Source of the DNA: Aculops lycopersici
Taxonomy: Eukaryota > Arthropoda > Arachnida > Trombidiformes > Eriophyidae
Direction of reading: 5' to 3'
Assembly (NCBI GenBank): GCA_015350385.1
Contig: WNKI01000001.1
Coordinates: 7,465,433-7,529,432, forward strand
DNA length: 64,000 bases
Shown here: piece by piece, positions 44,612 to 55,653 of the stretch
Position numbering within the stretch: the stretch's first letter is position 1
Layout of the letters: the number at the start of each line of letters is the position of its first letter
Notes under the pieces: model-generated
Databases searched by the model: none
The model's input: the letters and a program-made list of their open reading frames with translations, nothing else
Told to the model about the DNA's origin: nothing
Program-made: the position numbers and the translations under genes

Positions 44612-44946
44612 GCTAGTCTCTATACAGGTATGACTAATATGCTTAAATATATCTCAAATAAATATTGATATAAGATAAACAAGACTCATTATATAATCAT
44701 GATGTAGAATACAGCCAGATGTGGACCTGGAGAACCTGAATCACTGATACAACTGCACTGTACTCTCACTTGCTTGCGTGTTATTGGGCGCTGGAAAAAA
44801 CACTCAAGCACAGCTGACAACAAGAACCACGTGGGTGCTTCATCTCGCGGCAATTCGGACATCCTCGATGGAGCAACTTCATGTCCAATTAGGATGGCCA
44901 GTTAGTTAGCTTGATAGATATAATCTAATCAATTAACATATTCAAA
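44612..44946. promoter_or_regulatory. Shared divergent promoter region of DHX33-like and NOC4-like genes
   Basis: A 335-bp gap between two outward start codons. Both genes relate to ribosome biogenesis. No ORF for a NOC4 N-terminus is present here. Confidence 0.4.
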
Positions 44947-45573
44947 ATGAAACCGTTATCAAATGAATGCGCATTGCTTTTGCGACGTCTTAAGGCATGT
45001 GATCTGGATGACATTATCAAAAACCCCAAACTTATGCTAGAATTTTATCCAATTAGAGATCCAGATAATGAATTGACAATATTCGATGAAGTTTACAGCC
45101 TGTTGACCAATGGACTTATGACAAAGGCATACAAATTTAGGTTATTCTTCTTTCTAAACCTATTACTCAGTTCCACAAAAGTGCCTGGATATATTGTTGC
45201 AGCATACATCAAGAAGCTTTCTCGATTAACTCTAGACGCAAAACCTAGATCTCTAGCTATTATACTGAGACTTGTAGGCAATTTATTTATTCGACATCCC
45301 GTTCTGACGATCCTAAGAGATAGAGTTGACCAGAAGGCTCGGGAATTCGAGTTGGACTCAGACACTTGTACACTAAAACAGTGGATGGATAACGATCCGT
45401 TCGACGCAAATCAGACTCAAAACTTGAAGGGTTCCCGAGCAATGGATAGTTGCATCTGGGAGCTGATGCCTCTTAGGTTTCATCCTCACCCCAGAGTGGC
45501 CGAGGCTGCTGAGTTTCTTGGTCAAACAACGCCGCCAGAGATGGAGTTTGAACTTGATGATCTCATGAGATGA
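44947..45573 (+). CDS. NOC4-like ribosome biogenesis protein, CBF domain only
   Basis: NOC4 (NOC4L) pairs with NOP14 in 40S subunit assembly. The 208 residues match the C-terminal CBF domain of NOC4: FDEVYSLLTNGLMTKAYKFR, the loop VPGYIVAAYIKKLSRLTL, LVGNLFIRHP and the ending MDSCIWELMPLRFHPHPRVA. Typical NOC4 proteins have about 510-550 residues, with 300 helical-repeat residues before this domain. Here the frame starts at an ATG directly in front of the domain, and the 335-bp gap to the next gene is too short for the rest. The tail after ELDDLM is also short. An AATAAA at 45581-45586 follows the stop. A spliced remote exon cannot be excluded. Confidence 0.8.
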   Translation: MKPLSNECALLLRRLKACDLDDIIKNPKLMLEFYPIRDPDNELTIFDEVYSLLTNGLMTKAYKFRLFFFLNLLLSSTKVPGYIVAAYIKKLSRLTLDAKPRSLAIILRLVGNLFIRHPVLTILRDRVDQKAREFELDSDTCTLKQWMDNDPFDANQTQNLKGSRAMDSCIWELMPLRFHPHPRVAEAAEFLGQTTPPEMEFELDDLMR

Positions 45574-45643
45574 AGAAATCAATAAACAACTAAATTTCCT
45601 ATTTTGTTATATCATCTTAGAGACAAAAAATGTTATGATCATA

Positions 45644-46772
45644 CTACAAAAATGAACTACCTCGCCTAGCTGCTGTCGAAAACTTGGACGGACCACTTAT
45701 CGACGCCCTTGGCGAGTTACTGAGATTGAATCGGACTGCTTGTGATATAGCGGCCATCTGTTCTGGATTATGGATAACCGACACGCGCGGTCGGATGCCT
45801 GTGATAGTTGGCTGGCTTGGTCTAGGTTTTGAAGAAACGCCCACGATTGCAAGCTCATTCTCATTTGAATCATCGGGTATGTTTTCAGTCTTGCTTAATC
45901 CAAATAGGAGCAGTGATATAATTGTATTCATCAAGGTCATCACAATAAGAAAGACCGTTAGGTCACTAAGCCAGGCATATTTGCTATGCTCATCTTCTTT
46001 CAAAGCCGTAAGACATCCAAGGTGATAAACTGAGGATTGATTGCAAAATATAAACTCATGACTCGGATCGACCGAAAACTTTTGCGCCCAAGCAACATTT
46101 GTAACGCTCGACTGCTCTTTGCAACAGGTGGGCGCTATATAATTGTCCCATCGCTCGATCCAATCTCGCGAGGACTCTACTCCACAGCAACTAAACTTGC
46201 TTTGCAGCGAATCTATCAGGTTGATGAAACTTGACAGCTTCAATTTGGATTCTTGTTGAACATGATGGTCATAATTGATTCTGTAACTTGCTATCATGTG
46301 ATAGTAATCAGCTTCGTACTCCGACGCTTTGTAACGCGAGGAGATTGTTGTGAAATAGACTAGAATGGAAACAGGTAAGAAGACACCTGTTATGCAAGCA
46401 TGCTATTGAGATTGGATATCCACTCGATTAGTCTTTTTATAGTGATGAGTTTAGTTTAGTCAAGTTTGATTTAGTAGTTGAACTTACGATGAGGACATAA
46501 CTTGTTGCGCCCTTATATGAGGCCACGGCAGTTGATATAGCGACTAGAATGGCTGCTACTGAGAGACTTGTGTAAACTACTGTAATTGAGCGCGAGCTAT
46601 CTATATAAAGATCACTATAAGAATAGTCTATAAGGTATGGATATGAGGAGGCTGCAAAGATGGTCAGTATGGCATCGATGAAAATGGTTACGCTAATGGC
46701 CACAAGACAACTACGCGCCAGAGGCGAGCTAATTTTCACCAAAGTTGAGGATACCATCTTGCTGTTGGTCAT
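45644..46772 (-). CDS. Tetraspanin, one intron
   Basis: Two exons, 46488-46772 and 45644-46402, flank an 85-nt intron (46403-46487) with donor GTAAGT and acceptor CAATAG; joining is in phase 0 and gives 347 residues. Four membrane helices are seen: SCLVAISVTIFIDAILTIF, TVVYTSLSVAAILVAIS, GVFLPVSILVYFTTI (across the junction) and LTVFLIVMTLMNTIISLLL. The large outer loop has the tetraspanin CCG motif (FSCCGVESSRDW) with further cysteines (PTCCKE, FCNQSS, LGCLTA). A long cytosolic tail of about 90 residues with Ser/Arg-rich sequence is unusual for the family. The subfamily cannot be named. Confidence 0.88.
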
Positions 46773-48455
46773 TGGATGTTTTGTAATGATATATAGTTAC
46801 TTGTATCATGTGAAATCACAATTGGATACCTGAATCCAGTATTGTATCATCTTGAAATTCGATAAAGATTATTACATAAACGAGACGAGGGTTCAGTCGT
46901 TGGGTCGCTTGAAATCGAACCAATTACTTTGTTCGTGCTACGTTCTGGGAATACCCACGACGGAAGGAGAACTCCTTTCGCGATTCCACACTACAAACTC
47001 CAACTAGAGCTCAGATCTTTCCACGTTGCTACTTATCATCAACCCAGCCAGCTAAAGTAATTGCTACAACCACCGTTTCTAATCGACCACATGACGAGAC
47101 TCGATGGTGGCAATGGCAACCGACGGCGACGACGACGACAACGAGGAGCTTGGCAAGTGGTAACTGTACTGTGCTCAGGTTATGGCTTCCGATTTGCCTT
47201 TGTGTTACCCTATGAAAGCGATTACTTTACTCGTGTTGTTGTTTTTGTAGTCATTATTCAACCAAAACAAATTGCTCTTTTGGCCTAACCGGCCCATTGG
47301 TTAGATCAAACGATGCGCATTTGGAAACATGAGCGATTGATGGAAGCGGGTCAGAGTGTTGAGTGTAACTCGGCTGGTCCATCTCTCGGGCAACAAATTG
47401 CCCGTTGAGATCAATCGCTAGATAACAATCAACGGAGAGACTGCCATTGGCAGAAAAGAGACGCAAAAGAGCAACAGCAAAGCAGATTCGTGAGAAAAGT
47501 AGCGGATTTTTTGTGTTGCCGCATTAAATGGATGGGCAAGGAGACAAGTAAAAGGGAATTTGGTCGCTGAAACACAGGATTTCCTATGGAGTTTGTGCCG
47601 CGGCCGCCGACGCCGATTCGAATCAAAGGCAACGCCATCGCCTTGCACTTGCGACCAGAACCAACCAACAAAACCAGTATTACATCATCATCGATACCCT
47701 CTAAATGGGTTAGTTAATAATGATTGCATTATTAGAGAGAAAGAGAGCCGAAGGATTGAAGAAATAACGCGAAAAATAACGCTGCTTCAATACTCCAGCG
47801 CCAGAACAATCCTGTGTTTTGGGAACTCGATACAACACCTGAGAATTCACTTGAAATTTTATGCACTGATAACCTGACTCCTCTGGCCCGCCGCTAGTGA
47901 CGACCGCCACAACACAAACACCGCTGTGAGGCCTGACCCGACCCGCCGTCTTGACTAGGGGCGTGGCACCTACCCGATTCAACCTCTTGCGTGCGGTTGT
48001 ACAAACATGTCCAGCTAGTCTAAATGAGTGCGTTTGGTTGGTGTAACAATGGGACACTTGGCTTGCTACAATACTCTAATTGGTCCGAACTCAAGGTGGT
48101 AAATATAGAGATTCAATGCAATTCATGTTAACTCGTGGAAAGACGTAAGAAATCTGTATTCTTTTGTGGAAATGGTTGCACAGAAGATGGTCGCACAAAG
48201 CGCGATTTACAAATTTCGCTCAAAGTGAGCATTCTCGTGTTACCATTAAATGCGAACTGCTGAACAAAAATATGCAGGACTGCCATTCAAATACTGCAGT
48301 TTTTTCTGCACACAGATCTATCTGCAGCTGACAAACCTAACGCAATTATTGAGACTATAGCAGTAAATGTTCAATAAAAGTTACAAACTAATACTCGGAC
48401 GCTCATAGGTTGGCAGCCAAACAATTGAGAAATATATTAGTATCCATGATAAAAA
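46773..48455. other. Divergent promoter region, 1.7 kb
   Basis: Lies between the tetraspanin and the PDZ-phosphatase gene. Several overlapping short ORFs on both strands in the 47.0-48.0 kb part look like chance. No FERM-domain coding sequence is present. Nothing else is recognised. Confidence 0.45.
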
Positions 48456-50305
48456 ATGCCAAAAAGTCTTAAAGAAGCACCATCAAAATCATTGACTCTC
48501 AAGTCTTTCAAATATATAGATGAGTCAAAGAATGCTTCTGACGAATCGCACGAGAGCCCGACCTCTGATATAAATATTGACAGGGATAGGACAATCCGTC
48601 ACTTCACTCAAGATAACAGTAATACAAAAAAGGATATATCAAATTTTAGCTATGACAATCAGAAGAAGAGCTTCAAACGCTCGGAATCTTTTAGGATATC
48701 TAACTCAATTAGGGAAGCCATATCATTGACTAAAAAAGCTGGCGCCACCTCAAGTAGCCGTTTTGCAAAATTGTCTGAGACAATAAGGGATAAATTCCTA
48801 AATAGCAAATCAAAACAGCATCTTAAACAACAAACTAGCAAATCGTCTACAGAAGTTGGTACTTCTATTAATGAGAGTGATGAATCAGATGATCTCGAAT
48901 CGGATAGTGAATCAGCTAATGCCGCAAGACAAATTAAGATTGTGAGATTAACACCAGGTAGAGACGGCAAGTACGGCCTCAAAATCAAAGAAATCTCTTT
49001 GGATCCCAATATGCCAAAAGCTAAGAAATCTAAGAAATCAAAATATAAATCGATCATGATTTATGATGTAGCACCAAACTCACCAGCTGCCACCTGTGAG
49101 CCGAGACTCTTTGAGGGTGACCGCTTGGTTGCAATCAATGGAGTTTCGGTTGAAGGTTTATCAGAGTCAAAAGTTAAAGCTATGATTAAGGGAACACATC
49201 AAAAGCAACCTCCCGAAATTGTACTAGATATTGACCCAGGATGCAGCGTCGATTGCGAAAGTCTGCACTCATCAGAGAATCAATCTGATGAAAATTCCCA
49301 CCTGCACCCCAGAGAGAGCTCACCATCAGAAGAACAACAAACCTTAGCACAGTCCATAGATCAAATTAAGAGAGATTTGAAGAATCTAAATCTGATCAAA
49401 GATTTTGAGAAACTTTCTCGCAAAAAAGAGGACGAGTCCCACGAAGAATCAAGACTCATGGAAAATATAGACAAAAATCGTTACCAAGATATTCTTCCCT
49501 ACGACTCAACTCGAGTTCCGCTAGCTGACTCTATGACCGGTGATTATATCAATGCCAGTTTTGTGGACATGCCTGTACCTTCTGGAAATGTCAACAGGTA
49601 TATAGCCACACAAGGACCTTTATCATCAACGTGTGACGACTTTTGGCAAATGGTTTGGGAGCAAAACTCCTCCATAATCATCATGGTAACCCCCTTGATC
49701 GAGAACGGTAGAGTGAAATGTCACAAGTATTGGCCAGATGAGAAACAGGATGTACGTTATGGACAAATACGTATCAGAAATTTGTGTGAAAAATCTAGAA
49801 CGGCATCCATAGATCGAACCATCGAACTTGAGGATATCAAGGTAAGTTCATCGATTATTTGTGATAAAATCGAATCATCCCATTTCTAGAACCAAAAACT
49901 AACCCTCTTTCATTACTTCAACCAAAATAGAGCGGTGAAAGAAGAATAGTTACTCAGATCCAATACAAAGCTTGGCCGGACCACGATGTACCAGAGGATT
50001 GTAGCGACTTCCTGAAGCTTGTAAAACGTGTCAAGAAACATCGTAGGTCCAAGCCTGAGAATCCAATTATTGTTCATTGCTCGGCCGGTATTGGCCGAAC
50101 TGGAGTTTTGATTCTTATGGAGACAGCTATATGTACGATGGAGTCTCGACAACCCGTTTATCCAATCAAAATATTAACGGAAATGAGGAAACAAAGAGCA
50201 ATGCTCATACAAACGAGTAGCCAATTTCAATTTGTCGCAGAGGCGATATGTAGAGTACATGATCAAAAACTTTACTCTAAGTCTCGAAAACGTCGAAAGA
50301 AATAA
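48456..50305 (+). CDS. PDZ-domain protein tyrosine phosphatase, PTPN3/PTPN4 (Ptpmeg) type without FERM
   Basis: Exons 48456-49841 and 49931-50305 join in phase 0 over an 89-nt intron (GTAAGT ... AAAATAG), giving 586 residues. A Ser/Lys-rich disordered region (1-150) precedes a PDZ domain (about 155-260; VAPNSPAA, GDRLVAINGVSV). The phosphatase domain (about 340-580) has all motifs: NRYQDILPYD, DYINASFV, ATQGPLSSTCDDFW, KCHKYWPD, WPDHDVP, the active site HCSAGIGRTG and QTSSQFQF. The C-terminal half is closest to PTPN3/PTPN4 (for example QRAMLIQTSSQ). Family members start with a FERM domain; none is encoded here or in the 1.7 kb upstream. The stop codon lies within an AATAAA (50301-50306), 16 bp from the stop of the convergent protease. 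Confidence 0.9.
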
Positions 50306-50321
50306 ATGTGTGCCGATGTAA

Positions 50322-52844
50322 TCAACCTCGTCTCGGCATGACAAGTGTTGAGATTAATATGCTGCTCAAAATCCAGGTGAGAATACTTGCTGTTGTCATA
50401 CTTCGGTAATCTGAATTTCCGGAAGAACATGCGAGATACTGTCTAGCCGGGTGTCGGTGATGAGAGAACAATTGTAGTAAATACTCCTTGTAGCTGGGAT
50501 GGTTCAGGTCTAGGTATTGGATTTGAAAGGACTGGTTTGCTAGATTCACAGGCTTAGTTTTAGTTCTCGTCGAGAGATCAATATCAATGGAATTTGAGCT
50601 AACTTCTAGAAATGCATCTAAATAATCTTCTGGTTTGTTAATTTCGTTATCGAATGTATGGTCAACGATGAAGTTCAAAATCCTATCAACTAATCCTCTA
50701 TCATGAGACTCGCACTTTTGGCCTGAGCAAACTTTTTCACATGCTGGGCAGACTATAGTTCCGTTGTATAGCCAGTGGTCGACAATCTGTTGAACATGGA
50801 TCAGTTGATTTGGATAATAACATGGATAAGAGTGGTTTCCAACAATAACACGAACATGACCATCGCTGCAAAGGTATTTGTAGCAGCCAGCTCCAAAATG
50901 ATGCCAGTGCCTCTTGAAGATGCAAGATCTCTGTTCCCATCTACGCCCGTGCTCAAAACACTTTGTTTGAGCTCCATAATGTTCCAAAGCAGCATTTTTC
51001 TCGGGTTCCATATTGTTGCCGCCAAGATCACACCTAGACCCACGGACAGTGACATTCTGTGATTGCCAGGTGAACTCTTGAATGAAAGGACAATAGTCTG
51101 CCAAGTCAACAGAGCCTCCGTAATAGCTCAAATTTTCACTTGGTATTCCTTCAATGTAATCAAAGTTTCGGTAACTCATTGGTAAGGGGTCCTTATATTG
51201 CTTCATATTGCAGACTGCTTTCGAGGCCCTATCTTCGGTGCATGCGATCTGCAAGAGATCAGTCTTGACGCGATCACAGAAAGGCCTTATGCTGAGGTTT
51301 TTCTCACGCCTCTCGGATATCCAAGATTTACACGACTTTTGAGCAAAGTCACAGCCCAAGTCTTTACCCCATTCTAGTCGATCAGCTCGATTGAAATTGG
51401 CCACATACCAACCGGTATCTTGTAAAGCAGCTAGGGTTAGTCGGCTGTATACTGAATTTTGAGTGTGGGTTCCTGTCATGGCTTCATTCTCGAATAGACG
51501 CTTCTCCCAATGGGTCATTGAAGTTCCATCTGATCCTTGATCCTCTAGCTCGGCACCCTCCAGACTAGAGCAATTGAAGTGTCTTCTAACTTCCCGAACA
51601 ACGGTTGGTGTAACCATCATGTGAACCTCCTTGTTCACCTTGCCCATGCCTGTGACCCAACCTGGTCGAATAACCTTCTTGATAACGCGATCGCTCCACT
51701 TGGCATAGCCAGTTTTTGGATTAACTGTGATAGGTCCTGGATTCGAGTCGCGATCAGTCAGAGGTCTACCTAAATCATCGCGATAATAGGCGAAGAGCGA
51801 AACCGAGAAACCTAGAACATGGGTGAGTTCATGTTTAACCGTGGCAATGAGAGCCTTCAAATCTCTCTGATCGGTACTTATTGACGACGGGCATAAGTTG
51901 GCATGACCTGCAACTGGTCTATCTGTCTTAGCGTCTTGAGCACAATGGGCTGCATAAGCAATCGTTTGGTCTCGCCGGCACCTAGCGGTTTGGTTAGCCG
52001 ATACATACAGTAACAACTGAGTATCCGCTAATCCCTGTCCTTGTGTCGAATAATCAGTTGTACATCGTTTGGTTGTGTTATTACAATGGGAGCAAGCTGA
52101 TAAGTGACTAGCGGGTACTTTCATCTCGCCACAAATGGCATAGTTCTCACAGCGATCCATACAATAAGGACGAAAAAGACCAGCCTTGTCACGAGCATAA
52201 TAGATTATATTGCCTGGACATCTTCTAGCAATACGGAACTTGTCAATAGTGTGCTCTCGTCTAATAGATAGCACGTTCTCAAAAAACTTGACTACTGTTG
52301 GCATTACTAAATTAGTAATCAATTCGCGCTTTTGCTTCTCGAGCGAACTAACGCTCGCGTCATAATATACCTGGATCCTCATGGGGACTAAGTCGTTTCC
52401 ATTGCTATTGCCTGCATGCGGTGATTGTAGCGTCCCGGTTCGCTTAAGAACACCAAAGGCTGTGTCATTGAATGCATGATCTATATTTGTTGGATCATTT
52501 GTGAAGTCGATTTGTCTCTTTTGCTTATTACCTCCAACTCTGGGCTTATGGTCGTCAACAATAACAAAAGCAGTTTCATTCGATGAACTTTGGACCTGGT
52601 CTAAGGCACTAAAACTAGAATCGTCGAGCCTAATGTGGCTAACTTGGTCCTGGGGAGGTGGTTGGTGTGAGCACCTGAAATCATCTTGAAAGTGTGCTAA
52701 AATCACATGAGGTACTGAGATCGATATACCAAGGAATAATGTAAACATTTGGTAGTTGTTCATCTTGTATAGATTTGTTTTTATAATCCTAGTTATAAGT
52801 TTGCTGCTGTCTTTAATCAATACTGTTCTCTTACATAGAGGCAT
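50322..52844 (-). CDS. LMLN: Leishmanolysin-like metallopeptidase (invadolysin, family M8)
   Basis: Invadolysin is a zinc protease linked to cell migration, mitosis and lipid droplets. The 840-residue frame starts at 52844; the later ATG at 52763 begins a better signal peptide (NYQMFTLFLGISISVPHVIL) and may be the real start. The zinc site HELTH within VKHELTHVLGFS and the distant third ligand in MTHWEKRLFENEAMTG (M8 arrangement with Met-turn) are intact. The cysteine-rich C-terminal region (for example RPYCMDRCENYAICGE in the N-terminal half and CYKYLCSDGHVRV later) matches the family. A final hydrophobic segment (SILTWILSSILISTLVM) suggests a GPI or membrane anchor. Length is somewhat above human LMLN (about 690-730). 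Confidence 0.93.
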   Translation of the reverse strand: MPLCKRTVLIKDSSKLITRIIKTNLYKMNNYQMFTLFLGISISVPHVILAHFQDDFRCSHQPPPQDQVSHIRLDDSSFSALDQVQSSSNETAFVIVDDHKPRVGGNKQKRQIDFTNDPTNIDHAFNDTAFGVLKRTGTLQSPHAGNSNGNDLVPMRIQVYYDASVSSLEKQKRELITNLVMPTVVKFFENVLSIRREHTIDKFRIARRCPGNIIYYARDKAGLFRPYCMDRCENYAICGEMKVPASHLSACSHCNNTTKRCTTDYSTQGQGLADTQLLLYVSANQTARCRRDQTIAYAAHCAQDAKTDRPVAGHANLCPSSISTDQRDLKALIATVKHELTHVLGFSVSLFAYYRDDLGRPLTDRDSNPGPITVNPKTGYAKWSDRVIKKVIRPGWVTGMGKVNKEVHMMVTPTVVREVRRHFNCSSLEGAELEDQGSDGTSMTHWEKRLFENEAMTGTHTQNSVYSRLTLAALQDTGWYVANFNRADRLEWGKDLGCDFAQKSCKSWISERREKNLSIRPFCDRVKTDLLQIACTEDRASKAVCNMKQYKDPLPMSYRNFDYIEGIPSENLSYYGGSVDLADYCPFIQEFTWQSQNVTVRGSRCDLGGNNMEPEKNAALEHYGAQTKCFEHGRRWEQRSCIFKRHWHHFGAGCYKYLCSDGHVRVIVGNHSYPCYYPNQLIHVQQIVDHWLYNGTIVCPACEKVCSGQKCESHDRGLVDRILNFIVDHTFDNEINKPEDYLDAFLEVSSNSIDIDLSTRTKTKPVNLANQSFQIQYLDLNHPSYKEYLLQLFSHHRHPARQYLACSSGNSDYRSMTTASILTWILSSILISTLVMPRRG

Positions 52845-53801
52845 CTTTGTTCCTGATTTGGTATTGGTTCTGGTTGGTACGATACAATTCCAATTATGTT
52901 TGAGATCAATAAGATGTCCTCTAGTTTATAACTATATTCCTACATGATTTTAATGACTTTTAGAATAGATTTCGCTTCTAGGATAGAAATATTTGTATGG
53001 TTAGTAAAAGCATGACCTATAAACAGCACAAATAGGTGCAGGAAATGACTAATTAGTTTCACTGGAAATGATCCATGAGTTCCGGAGATGAAGTCGAGGG
53101 GATCCAGCTTTCACCTGTCCCCAACTTATTTTGCTATGCCCCAGTCTCGTTGCGATGCAGACTTTCACTGGAGCCAGTGGTGGCTATCGCTGCTGCCGTG
53201 GACTCCTCCCGCTGTGAGCGCTTGGGACACCCTACTGGGCCAGACAAGCCGTGAACCAGAATGCCAATTTCGATGCAAATTAGCAAATATAATCTTTATG
53301 CCAAACTGAATTGAAGAGTTCATACAAGTCGATTCTATATTCAATTGAAGCACCCTGCAAGTTATGATTTCAAATCTTGCCAAAGTTTGTCAAAAAATTG
53401 AGATCGATTCCAGCGCACATCGTCCGTGCGCAATTGTGCTGCGTTCTGCAGTCTTGCGGTTGGGTTAACACTCTTGTTGGGTTAGCGTGTTGAGGGGAGC
53501 TGTAGAAACTTAATGGGGAAAACTGATACTAAACTGAATGTTGGTTTTAAAGGATGTAAAGCAAGTAGATATAACAAGTAAACTCTGTCGGTATGGTCGA
53601 TAAGCTTCCTGTTATACTGTCTGACTTTGTTAACTTGGACTAACTCTCATTAGTTGGCTAACTTAGACTGACTCTCTACTTCTTTAGCACCCTCGTTTAT
53701 TTATACTGCATCGGACTTCAACTCTACTTCCTACACTCCAACCGACTGGGCGTGTTAGCGACCGCCGTACCGTAGCCGTCGCAGCACAGCAATCAACGTG
53801 G
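52845..53801. other. Upstream region of LMLN, left flank of the transposon
   Basis: Probable LMLN promoter and leader, followed by unique sequence up to the hAT insertion. Short ORFs here show no family features. Confidence 0.4.
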
Positions 53802-53809
53802 GCTTGCGA
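53802..53809. repeat. Left target-site duplication of hAT element (GCTTGCGA)
   Basis: The 8-bp sequence GCTTGCGA directly precedes the left TIR and recurs exactly at 58524-58531 after the right TIR. Eight bases is the standard hAT duplication. Confidence 0.97.
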
Positions 53810-53840
53810 TAGAGTTGTGGGGCGGTCACACTTCGCACAT
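53810..53840 (+). repeat. Left terminal inverted repeat, 31 bp
   Basis: Exact reverse complement of 58493-58523; the match ends after base 31. Confidence 0.98.
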
Positions 53841-54222
53841 CTGCCGTGATCGCACAGCGAAACTGATGTGCGATTGGACTTTCGCACTTCGCACATTGTG
53901 CGATGGGCGAATGTGCGAAGGGGAAAAAGAGGGGGCAAAGCAGAATGAAGGGGGAAGAGAAAATTGTCGCATAATATTACGTAGCTGGCGTGCAACACGT
54001 GAAACCCTAGAGGATGCGGCAACGTATCGCTACATACCTTTCGGAAAACGCGCTCATATTAGAACTGAACTTCAATCCGAACGCATCTCCCCGAACTGAC
54101 CACTAATATATTAAAACAAATTAAATAGATTTGAAATTTAAATAATTATTAAAATTATAGAAAGGAAAGGAGGAGGCCAGCAGCAACAGCAGCGGAAGCA
54201 ACAAGTGGCAACAACCAGCAAC

Positions 54223-55653
54223 ATGGTTCGCACCAGAGGTGGCAGCAACATGGTCACGAGGGCCAACAGGAGGACCATTCGACTGTTGGAAGAGGAGCAA
54301 CAACAACAGCAGCAGCAGATGACGAGGAGGACCAGCAGCAACAACACCAACACCAACACCAAAACCAACACCAACACCGACACCGACACCGACATCGACA
54401 CCACCAACACCAACACCAACACCAACACCAACACCAACACCAACACCAACACCAACACCAACACCAACACCAACACCAACACCGATACCGACACCAAGAC
54501 CGACGGTGGCTATGGCAACGAGGACATAGGATGCGCCACTACATCTAGACCTCGTCCAGCAGACTTGGAGGATGACGAAACCGAAGTCGAGCTTGAAAAC
54601 GGCGACGACGACGTCGGATTCCTTTGCGAAGTTGAAGTCGCAAGATGCACTGGGTCCCAGTTGTCCGATGCCTCGACCGACTTAGAGGACCAACTGAAAA
54701 AGCGACCAGATGGTCTAGACTGGGTTATTACCGGACGCCGAGGACCAATGCCCACTAATATGACGCTTGATGGTAAATTGAAAGGTTATTACCACGTCAG
54801 TGCTATTGAATCAGCCAGTTGGAGCCTAACGCCAAATGATCGGATTCAAATTCATGGATATCATGTCAGGTGGTTAGGTTATGAAGATGAACCATGCACT
54901 TTGGAACCACCTGAGAGCTTCGACACCGACCCTGATTTTCTCTACAGGTTCATAAAGGAAAACAATCTACCCATGATTAGTGTCCGGAGGAAAGTCGGAG
55001 CAAGTCTTGGCACCGTCGACCGCAGCAATTGGTGTTACCTGCATCAAGTTTTGGAAAATATTGACAGGTTACGGGCTTTGACCCAATTCAAGCGATCGTC
55101 GATACCTGTCAAGCTACACCAAGACGACGAATTTGAGCCGGCCGACACAGACACAATTTATGTTGTAAATCTGGACTTGCACCTCTATGTGCTTATGTGG
55201 CGCCCTAAACTCCAACACGCCTTCATTGCCGACGGATCCAACACTTTCTTCTCGGGGAACGCCGAGAAAAAGAAAGTCGCCGATTCTATTGCGGCAACTT
55301 TGAAGATCAAGCTCAAACCTGTTGAGTTCCATGGTCAAACCCAACAAGGTCACTGCGGTTCGTCAGCTGTTGTCATCGCTTTGCGATTTATCCAGCTTCA
55401 TGCTCGCAGCAGCAGCTTGGATGAAACAGGTTGGCCAAGGATTATACCCAACAGCAAGGGTTTACAAGACCAAATCAAGGGCCTGCTTCACCGTGGGAGC
55501 AATCAGGAAGCAGAGTTCCGTGCAACAGAGTTGCCAGCCTCGGATAGGAGGTTCAAACCAACCTGTCGCTTCTGCGGCAAATCTTATGGTTACACCAAGT
55601 TTGCTACGGTGAAGGTGTCCGTTCATGAGAGGAATTGTAAATTGAAACAATAA
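54223..55653 (+). CDS. Transposon-encoded chromodomain / Ulp1-like cysteine protease / zinc-knuckle protein
   Basis: The first ATG is 54223 (the open frame can be read from a GTG at 54205), giving 476 residues. A Gln run and a (Asn-Thr)n tract come first, then an acidic region. A chromodomain-like block follows at about 188-245 ([31 protein letters not shown]). A protease-like block at about 305-395 has the order His-Asp-Gln-Cys typical of Ulp1/adenain enzymes: DLHLYVLMW (H about 318), IADGSN (D about 335), [14 protein letters not shown] (Q about 370-373, C about 376). The C-terminus has a C-x2-C ... H-x3-C zinc knuckle ([15 protein letters not shown]). It lies inside the hAT TIRs, convergent with the transposase. 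The protease call is by motif order only. A role in chromatin targeting or processing is a guess. Confidence 0.8.
   Translation: MVRTRGGSNMVTRANRRTIRLLEEEQQQQQQQMTRRTSSNNTNTNTKTNTNTDTDTDIDTTNTNTNTNTNTNTNTNTNTNTNTNTNTDTDTKTDGGYGNEDIGCATTSRPRPADLEDDETEVELENGDDDVGFLCEVEVARCTGSQLSDASTDLEDQLKKRPDGLDWVITGRRGPMPTNMTLDGKLKGYYHVSAIESASWSLTPNDRIQIHGYHVRWLGYEDEPCTLEPPESFDTDPDFLYRFIKENNLPMISVRRKVGASLGTVDRSNWCYLHQVLENIDRLRALTQFKRSSIPVKLHQDDEFEPADTDTIYVVNLDLHLYVLMWRPKLQHAFIADGSNTFFSGNAEKKKVADSIAATLKIKLKPVEFHGQTQQGHCGSSAVVIALRFIQLHARSSSLDETGWPRIIPNSKGLQDQIKGLLHRGSNQEAEFRATELPASDRRFKPTCRFCGKSYGYTKFATVKVSVHERNCKLKQ
54343..54500. repeat. AACACC hexanucleotide tract
   Basis: Tandem AACACC units with a few GACACC variants encode the Asn-Thr run of the transposon protein. 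The opposite strand gives a spurious Val-Leu ORF. Confidence 0.9.

Noticed and set aside
54138..54497. Minus-strand ORF with a long Val-Leu repeat
   Set aside because: It is the antisense of the AACACC tract that encodes Asn-Thr in the transposon gene; no other coding features.
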